Assembly (NCBI GenBank): GCA_019633425.1 | Contig: WSUB01000018.1 | Span: forward strand, 67,699 to 131,698 | DNA from: Tulasnella sp. 424 | Taxonomy: Eukaryota; Basidiomycota; Agaricomycetes; Cantharellales; Tulasnellaceae | Direction: 5' to 3' | DNA: 64,000 nt | In this document: positions 55,701 through 64,000 of the stretch, in pieces | How positions within the stretch are numbered: position 1 is the first letter of the stretch | Layout of the letters: every line of letters begins with the position of its first letter | The notes under the pieces: model-generated | Database searches by the model: none | What the model saw: only the letters and a program-made list of their open reading frames with translations | Told to the model about the DNA's origin: nothing | Made by a program: the position numbers and the translations under genes

Positions 55701-58700
55701 TCTCCCGCAAAGCATTCATGGCTGTAAAGACGCTATGCTGGTCGTCGCTCCGGAAATGCAATTATGGCTTAAACTACACGACTTTTTCCTCGGTAGGCTT
55801 ACTTTCCAAGGAAGTTGACTTGAGCTGATCTTGCTTTCAGAGATGTCATACAACCTCGCTAGAGCAACTCTCTCAATCAGTCAGGATCATGCTGGATTGT
55901 TAAGAACTGGAATTCCTCCACGCCCAAGGGGTCCAAGAGCCACGATTTCAGGTATGTCAGGTCGTGGCTTTCCTGGCTGGTATTGATTTGCCGCATCAGG
56001 CGTGGACATCGTTGCAAACCGACTTTTCGGTCCTCAGCCGGTCACTGCGACCTACCTCTGCCTCTGGGAGATCAAGGTTGGAGACTGCAAGGGAGTAGTG
56101 TCACCGCAATTCGTAACCGCCCTGTCTCAAGTGGGGAGAGCATTGTCCGTCACCTACACCGATTCTCTCAATGCTCCGGACCCCGAGTTTGAGTTACCCC
56201 TCGATCCCGATATCACATTCCTCAAGGTTTCACTGCAATCCGTTGACATCGTGCTCAAAGACGGAGAGGCGGCCCTTCACCTCAAAATGCCTCATGGCCT
56301 GCGCCTCGATTATAACGATCTGGCTGGGGGGACGTACCGAAAAGTCATGAGCCTCCGCCTACCTCTTCTTCAAGCCAAGAATCTCTTCCGTTCCCCGTAC
56401 AAGAAGGAAGATTGGTTCGAAGTCGCGAGCGCTAGTATGGATCTGTGCTCCGATATGTATTTTTCGCCTGCGGGATGGGAAGAAAGCGCGGCACGCCAAC
56501 TGCGGTTCGTGCTCGAGCAAGATTCCTTGACCAAGCGGTTGAAGTTTCTTTACTCCCGAGACTCCGGCCAAGGTACCCCAAAACCTAAACAACACTGCTT
56601 TCCAGAACTGACTCGTTCCTTGGCAGGGAACCACGTCGGAGACCTCTTTTTGCCAACCTTTACTACGCCTGATATGCGCCCCGAACCTCGACGAAAGCTC
56701 GTTCCTAGACTGGATCCCCGCCCCCGCCGGTTGGAGGAATCAGAAAGCGAAGGGGAGGCCTTAACTGAAGGAGCCAGGCTAACGCGATTATCGTAAGTCC
56801 GCCAGTTCACCGAATCCCACTTATCTAAATTTGGTTTCCAGTGGAGTACGACCTGCGACCCCGGGTCGTTCCCTGTATTCTGGTAGTCGGCTTGACAGCG
56901 ATCGCAGTATATCAAGCGGAGACGAGTCGGACAATATCGCTCAAAGCACACCGCACCCATCGTCAAATTCTGAAGCAGAACTTAGCGACGTCCCAACAGA
57001 TTCTTCAGGCAAGCAATCGCAGTTGTGTGTCCCTCGGATGGGGTTTGACATGCCTTCGTAGATTCTCCCCGCTGGCCCAAGTTTGAACACTATCATCATG
57101 TCCTAAACCGTTACCGGACCTCTAGTCAACAATTCCCATCCGATTCCACTCCTTTTTTGCTTGCAAGGGTAAGACAATCCTTCCACTGGACGTTTTCATC
57201 CGTTCACATAGTCGAATATTAGGACCCAATCAATGTTCTTCGCTGGGAGCCAGAGAACCGTCACGTCACCGCCCAGTCCTTCGTAGGCACCATCCCTAAC
57301 AGGAGTAGAGAGCTCCTATCGGCCACCGCTTGCCAGGCGTCCTCTTTGATGAGGATTCGCAGCAAAAATGGCCTCGAGGTCTCAATTACCCCCTTAACCG
57401 TGACTACGACCCGAACTCTACTTGCATCTTTCGAACAATTTGTAGGTCTTTGCGCTGTTCTAACACGGACACGTCCCTGACATCCGCAAAACAGCGTCCC
57501 TCCCTGGAGTCCCAATTGGACGGCATCTTAACAGAGTTTGTGGACCTAGCGTCCACCTCATACCAGGAGTCTCCGGGGCGCAGTGTTTTCGACGTCATTC
57601 TGCCCCATGTCAAGCTGTCCCTCCTGCAAAGAGTGGATGTCCTTCGCAATGAAGGTTCTGTGGTAGCTGGCACCCCCACTCAGCTCCTCACCGCAGCGAA
57701 CTTGCAACTTAACGAACTATCGCTACTCTATACAAATACAACACGGCAAGGGAAGACAGAAAGAAGTGTGCATCCGGCGACGAAGGAATTCATCCTCTCT
57801 CTCAGACGGATTGATCTGCATGTCCATACGGCCACTTCCCATCCTAGAAGCATGCCTTTTGTTCCTACCACACTCCTATTCGCTACCATCACTGCACCCC
57901 ATATCACTTTCGGATCGACTGATGCTGTTGTGCTATCCATGTCACTGGAGAAGCTCGAATCAGAGCTAGGAGGAACAGCACCCAGATTAATTGCGACGAC
58001 ATTTCAATCCGCCATTCGGTTCATTTCCAAGATCGCAACAACTGTGAAAACCATTTCCATTCGTCAGCTTCGACGACGCCGTATTTTGGTCCTGTCCGTT
58101 CTACGATTATACCCTCACACGTCTGTTTGGACAGATCCGCTCTCTTGGACACAGGCCTCCTTCATTGTCAAATCAGGCCTTCCTGCCCGGCTCCGGGCGG
58201 ATCTCTCGTGGAAGATCATCGCCCACATTCGCCATCGCCTACAAGACATGGACGAAGCAACGGTTCACGCACTCGAAAGCAAGGTGGACCGAGAGAGCAC
58301 GTCACCATCACCAGCAGTACAAGAACTCTCGTCGCTCTTAGCCGACCAGCGTTGGCTAGATTGGGCTGCCGAAGCCGAACACCGCAAACCCAAGCCTCCA
58401 GTCCTCCAAACCGTCCTCTATCCACCGTCGCCTGCCGCTGAAGCTGTCGACACCGTCTTGCGTTCGGCCTTAGTCCACATTGAACTCGGTAGAATGGGCT
58501 GTACGGTCCTCGGGCCTGACAGTGGAAGCAACACCTTCAGCATCGGACCGATTTCAGGAAGATTCAAGGTCGGAAGAAGGGTCCTACAGAGGGGTGATCA
58601 ATCAAGCGAAAGCGATCCTGAAGTACTGCATCTGGCTGCCCTTCTTTCGATCAAGGACTTGAGGATCTGGATGCAACCTAGCTTAATACCCTTCCTCAGC

Positions 58701-61700
58701 GAGGTCCTGCGCGTTCAGAGAACTGCATCGCGACGCAAGGAAGGGCCCAAGAAAGTAGAGCGGCCGAAGAACCCTCCAATTCCTATCACCGCGGAATTCA
58801 TCGTCAGTTTGGAGTCCGCGTCCCTCGAAGCATCGGCCCTAAAGATCATCATGGAAGCAAGATCCAAGGCCGTCTCCTTCTCACTGACGGGGGAACAGAA
58901 CATTTTACCGGACCGAGCACTTAGCGCGGCCGTAACTCTTGGTGTCGAGGAATTCCGAATCGGAACGAAGGCCACTCCAATGGGATCGACAATTGCGGCA
59001 GATCAAGACACCCTAGCGGAGTGGGTTGCTAGCGGATGCTCTTTAAGCATTCTGGTCCGAGAAACTACAGCCGGTCGAGACTTGAGCGTTATTCTCGGTC
59101 AGGACGCCTTCCTCATCCACGTGCCTCGCAGCGCGTTGAAATTATACCATTTCTTCCGAGAGTGGAGGATGGAGTACAAATCGTCAGTCTCTTATTTTGT
59201 TTCATGTATTTCCGGGCTGAACGTCTACCTCACACAGGAAGTACGATATAATGGTGCGAGACCTGTTCGCCGAGCTTGAACGGGCACCACGAGCGCCAGC
59301 ACAACCATCAAGTTCCGCGCCTTACAAAAAACAGACATATAAAGTGGATGTCAGCTTAAAAAACGCTCAAATTCTCCTTCAGGTCATGCACGGCACCTGG
59401 CTCTCTTGGGAGATTAGCAACACTTTTGCCCAGTCCCAGGGACAGTATACGGAAACCATGTCTTTGACATTTGCCGTGGATCTCGCATCGCAAGTCATTG
59501 ATATTATCAGTCAACAAACGGACAGTTCCCCTGAATCAGCCATCCGACTGCCTCTTCCCCGGTTCGGCGCCTCGGGAAACTTCTCACCTCGCCAGTTCGT
59601 GTCTTCGGTAGTGCTAGGACGCTTCGACATCAAGATCAAACCACAATATGTCGACGACATCTTGGCCATTCAGCAGAAGTTTGGAAGTGACTTCGCCGAA
59701 TTGCTTGACCTTTACACGGAGAAACGGTCAACTGCGGGGAGCTCGGCTGGACCATCCAGTGCCGCAAGCCTCCCTACAAGCGCTAAATTATCCATAAGGT
59801 TGGAAGGCTTTGGGATCAGTTTAGAAGGACCTTCATCCACCCAATACCTTAACACCGCTGCAGTCGAGGGTACCCTGTGGAGCGACAGTGGCCACGGCTT
59901 AATCTGGGATGCGACCGTTTGGAGCGTCTCACTCTCTCTTGCGCATCATTCCACACCCCACGCAGTACGATCTGCCCTGGATCGTCGCTTCCGTTCGGCG
60001 TATATGGATATCGCATTTACAGCAAACAATCGACGGCCTGAGGGCAGTTCAGACTCCGACCGATATCTTCAAATCCGAGTCTCCCACGTGCACGCGGTGA
60101 TGCAAGCAGCGGCAGTTGGAGAATTAGGGGATCTTATCGACTACGTTCAGGTAATAATCGAAATCTACGTCCGGCCGATCTGTCGCTGACTTGTCTTGCT
60201 TAGGCGGAAATGCTGTTGCGGAAAGAACAAAGGGCAACGGAGTTGGCCGAAATTCGGAAGAAAGGACGCTTACTCAAGACCAAACTAGAACGAGAACCTT
60301 CCATGGTGGAAGTAGCCAACCCCTCTTCTTGGTTGGACGAGCAAATCGTCGACATCGAAATCCTTAGCACGGGAATTGCGATTCCGTTGTCAGGAGATGA
60401 GAACGTTCGACCCATACATCCGCGCTCCCACTCAATCTCCCCCTTGATTCAAACAACAGTCAAGGCATTCCTTTTCTCCATCTCCTCTATCACGTTCTCC
60501 TCACAACGATATCAGAGAGGTGACCTCAGCATTCGCGAATTCGCTCTCCAGTTCGTTCCTGCTTTCGACCAGAGCCGACTGGAGCACTTCGATGGACGCC
60601 TTCACAATACGAACAATCGTCTTCGGTTCCCTTCGATGCGGGCACAGATGCAGGTCAGAAGTGGGGTTGGCAACCAAGGCCGTAGCATTGCAGCGACGGC
60701 CAAGGTCGATGGGCTCGAGCTCGACTTGGATTCTTCCATCGCCAGCTATGTCTTCTCTGCGGTAACAGTCTATCGCAAGGGCAAAGAGCGCATCGAACGC
60801 ATCGCCCCAGGCCAAGCCCGTGCCAACTTCGATGCCCTGTCCTCCCGTTTCGCGTCATCTGAAGCTGTAGGGAGCAATACTTCGTCAGCGTCGGGAACCG
60901 ACTTGAAGGTTTCTCTCACATTCGGTTCGGGAAGGATTCGCTTCTTCGCGCCCGACCATGTGGTGACAGATCGCCAGATGCGGATCCTTTACCGGGAGAT
61001 GTCCTCCATTACCGACCCTCTCGTAACATCGTCAGCGGAACCCTCCGGTGCTACGATAGGCGCCGACGTAGTCAATCTCCCCGGACTCAGTGTGGAAGCA
61101 TCTTTCAAAGGAGCTTCGGCAACCGAAAGGTTTTCAGGCAGCCCCGAGGACACGGTTGTATCCAACCTAACCATCCACGTTCAAGTCGAAGGGAGTAGCA
61201 ATGTCCTCCGCCCCTCCATTCTGCCGTTCGCGGTTGAACTGATGAGGAACATTGAGCGCCACATGGGAGAAACGCCGGAGGACCTCGCCTCGTCAGGCGT
61301 CACAAATCCATCGCATCAGCCCAGTCCAACTGAGAGCTCAGGCATCATCCCCGCGGCGATGGCAATCAAAGCTCGGTTGCAAGTTCATTTTGTCTTGGCA
61401 GTGGGTCCTTCCCATCTATCCTTGACGTGCCATCCGGATGTCAACGTTGTCGCGGCCTTGGACTGGGACGAGAGCAGTATCACACTAGGGGTCTTACCGG
61501 GTTCAAACGAGATTACCCTAGGAGGGTCGGTTGGAGGTATTCAAGTCAGCGTTCGTCACGAATTCTTGCGCGATGTATCGTTTTATGCGAAGGCACAGGA
61601 GCTCCCGTTTATGCTCAAGCTACGCCGAGAGACGAATCCGGGGGGAGGGCCGTCCATCCCCTCCGTGCAAGTCCTGATGAAGACGGGTTTCGAAGGATGG

Positions 61701-63616
61701 CTTCTTTTCGCAAGGCTGCAAGACTTACTCTGCTTCAAAGCCATCTGGCTTGACAGAATCCCCGTATTCGAGACCCGGCATAGACCAGATACTGCGACCA
61801 CATCGATGGCTGCCTCGAAGCTGGAGATCAGCAATGACCAGCCCTCAGCGACTTCCCTGGAGCTCGATATTACGGCTATCTTCGAAAAGACGATTCTAGA
61901 AGTTGATATGGGAAGCTCCATCACAAAGCTCAGCCTGGAGGTGCAAAAGTTCGCAGTACATCGGCTCCAAACGCTCCGGACATCTAGCCTCGTGATCACC
62001 GTCGATCAAGTTAATCTCCTGGCTACTCAACGTCTTTCTGGTAGCCTTCGCCTTCCCAACCTAGGTTTCGGGACTACACGGCAAATTTTCCTATCTGACG
62101 ATGGACGGAGAACGGGGACCGATCGCCTCGAAGTAGTAATCAAGTTAGGAGCAGCAGAGCTAGACTTACAGCATGAACAAGTCGAACAGCTATCCTTCCG
62201 GTAAGTGCTATGAACGATGGCCCTGGACCATTACTAACCCAGAACCTTAGGGCTGACCCGATGGAGCTTCAAGTCAAAGACGGTTGGGCTGACCCTTCAA
62301 GCGGAGACGGGCTACGCCTTGACTTTACGGTCGAAGGAGGGAACATCCGCCTTATTGGCGTTCCGCAAGCTGCAACCCGGCTGATCAACACTGCTGCAAG
62401 GGTGAAGGCTTTGATTCGGTCCCAGAAAGAGGGCGCAGCTAGGGATTCCTCTGCGTTCCGTACCACGTTGAATCCTAAACCCACAAACCCGCTCTCGGAA
62501 GTTGCCGCTGCCATGATCAGCTCTGCTCGCTCAAGGTTTCAGGAGGAGGAATTGTTCGATTTCACCATCGTTCAACACATGCAAGTGGACGTCAAGAGTC
62601 TCCAACTGGCTTTCGTCGACGGCGGGAAGACTTTCCATCTACAGGCCAACAACATTAACGCCCAACTCTTGCGACACCTGCGTACAGAAGCGAGCGAGAC
62701 CCAAAGGGATCTTCATCTGGCTCTCGGCAGTTTGGTTGTCCTGAGTTTCCCCGCGATGACCGAGCTCAAGGTTACAGAGTCAGTCCCAAGGAACGCAACA
62801 AAGGTCTTCACCTTCCCTCATCTCATAATCGAGATGAAGAGCTCTATCCTCGCCGAGCACCACGAGCTGGCATATGAGTTCGACTGCAACTTCCCAACCC
62901 AAGATGAAGAGGGAAGTCAGACTAAGGTCTACTTGCTTCTGGACCTTTCCGAACATGGGATTTTGGTGGCACGAACGAAGGACTTGATGGCGAGGGTGAA
63001 GAGGGCGCTGGACGATCCGGAGTTCAAACGGCGGGACGGGGATTGGTGGGACCAACCCCTTCGAAGCAACACATCTCCCGAGGCTGGCTCGGTATCGCCG
63101 AAGACGATCTCAAGTGCCGGTCGGAGTTCCCTTCCTCCCGCATTAGGAAACTCCATAGTGGACAGCGGTGGCGAACCCGAACCCATCCCATCTCCAGACG
63201 AAACCCAAGATGAGGCTTCCTTTGCAGACTCTCAACCAATCATATACGTGGAGAAGCGATGTTCCATCAACTCGCCAGAGTTTCAACAGTTCGACAAGAA
63301 CGCGATTCGGATGGAAACCATCGAAAACATGCTTGGAATAAGCTCTCGCACGGACCTTCCGCCCAAAGTACACGAATATGCCACTGTTCCAATCGAGGGT
63401 ATCATGAAGCTCCTCCTGAAGGTGTACGCTCAGCGACTTCGAAAAGCGGGAGTGCTTGAGGATCAGGTTGGAAAGGACATCACTCGGCCACAAGCTCCTC
63501 ATCACCAAAGCACCCTTCAAACGCCATCAACAGCCATTTTTCCTCATGCGCTTTCGGAAAGTCCGTCTTCACAATTCTCCGCTCTGGCTCCCAATTCGAC
63601 ACCGCATCGCACATAA
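52708..63616 (+). CDS. CSF1: Csf1, bridge-like lipid transfer protein (BLTP1/Tweek family)
   Basis: This giant rod-shaped protein moves phospholipid at ER contact sites. Yeast Csf1 supplies phosphatidylethanolamine for GPI-anchor synthesis and supports growth in cold. The start at 52708 (MACLDNRFDAV) leads to an N-terminal membrane helix (LLLVLCIVIVIVVSFFLF). After intron 1 (52889-52944) comes the family block LSLLAGRIFIKDLRYHSRN and HITWRYWLWR. Later landmarks are DVPGPVPED near 54150, YGPWADRQR near 54280, PFGWLDIGIG near 54590 and NDHNVIDHPL near 55040. Roughly 15-18 introns are needed and the product is about 3,100-3,200 residues, close to yeast Csf1 (2,958). The largest exons are 57.3-59.2, 59.25-60.15, 60.2-62.2 and 62.25-63.6 kb. 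The last exon ends NSTPHRT. Exact splice borders were not all resolved. Confidence 0.92.
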
Positions 63617-63848
63617 ACATTGTAGATTAGATACACACACTTCCCATCGTTTCCCTTTACTTTATTGGTCTTGTGTCTACTGCTTTCTATCGCAATTACA
63701 GCATCGATCCCTACAGCCAGCGTGCCTGAACGCGATTGTTTGGTTCCCATAGTTGTGTGAACGTGTTTGTTCTCTGTCAGCCGCGTACCACCGCACCCAC
63801 CCGAAAACCTCCATCCTCGGCTTCAAACAGCCAGACGGCGTTCTAGAC

Positions 63849-64000
63849 ATGGCAACTAGCCTCCTTCGCGGACTAAGATGTTGTCCTTCAAGCCTGGCTC
63901 AACCATCTTCCAGCCTGTCAGCTCGCTGGGTCACCCAAACGGCACTGAGGCCTTGGCACAATGTGTCGCGCGCTATTGGTTCTCAGAGGATGCTTTCAAG
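63849..64000 (+). CDS. N-terminus of a probable mitochondrial protein (runs off the window end)
   Basis: The frame is open from the ATG at 63849-63851 to the window end, about 50 residues. The peptide (MATSLLRGLRCCPSSL and on) is rich in Arg, Ser, Leu and Ala with no acidic residue, as in mitochondrial targeting presequences. No mature domain is inside the window, so the family cannot be named. It follows CSF1 on the same strand after 232 bases. Confidence 0.5.
   Translation, partial: MATSLLRGLRCCPSSLAQPSSSLSARWVTQTALRPWHNVSRAIGSQRMLS

Overview
This window reads as nuclear DNA of a filamentous basidiomycete fungus, most likely Agaricomycotina. No species can be named from the sequence. Nearly every gene is broken by several 50-75 base introns with GT(A/G)AGT donors and CTNAC-like branch sites. 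Genes are packed on both strands with short gaps. The gene content is fungal: an F-box protein, a LaeA-like methyltransferase, an AzgA purine permease, a CBM1 cellulose-binding protein, a subtilisin-like protease, a neutral ceramidase and conserved housekeeping genes.

Layout. 1-3.2 kb: tandem, diverged copies of an F-box gene with its 3' flank. 3.6-8.1 kb (minus): a monoacylglycerol-lipase-like hydrolase and a LaeA-like methyltransferase. 10-12.5 kb (plus): azgA. 12.6-16.1 kb: CTK3 (minus) and CDT1 (plus), transcribed divergently. 16.3-17.5 kb: GPI2. 17.9-20 kb (minus): a DUF300/TMEM184 membrane protein. 21-29.7 kb (minus): UTP20. 30-33.4 kb: an accessory island with a small secreted CBM1 protein between two decayed copies of a duplicated segment and a frameshifted pseudogene. 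33.4-35.6 kb: a transmembrane leucine-rich-repeat protein. 36-42 kb (minus): neutral ceramidase and a proteinase-K-type protease. 42.6-45.8 kb: a small mitochondrial-type protein and a disordered protein with a Cys cluster. 46.1-48.2 kb (minus): an ArsB/NhaD-type permease. 48.4-49.6 kb: 20S proteasome subunit alpha6 (PRE5). 49.7-52.5 kb (minus): ERB1. 52.7-63.6 kb (plus): the giant lipid-transfer protein CSF1. 63.8 kb to the end: the start of a probable mitochondrial protein.

No operon or biosynthetic cluster is visible. Two functional pairs stand out: UTP20 with ERB1 (ribosome assembly), and GPI2 with CSF1 (GPI-anchor synthesis and its lipid supply). They are not adjacent and are probably unlinked in regulation.

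The most unusual signal is in gene structure. Microexons of 3, 6, 7, 10 and 14 nt are needed to restore conserved protein motifs in four genes. Two introns begin with GC. Two genes put only the first one or two codons in exon 1. I did not find a clear new multi-gene system. The best novelty candidates are the microexon-built CBM1 protein, the LRR membrane protein with a plant-like cap motif, and the disordered protein with a ferredoxin-like Cys spacing. All splice sites were inferred by eye from frame and family conservation.
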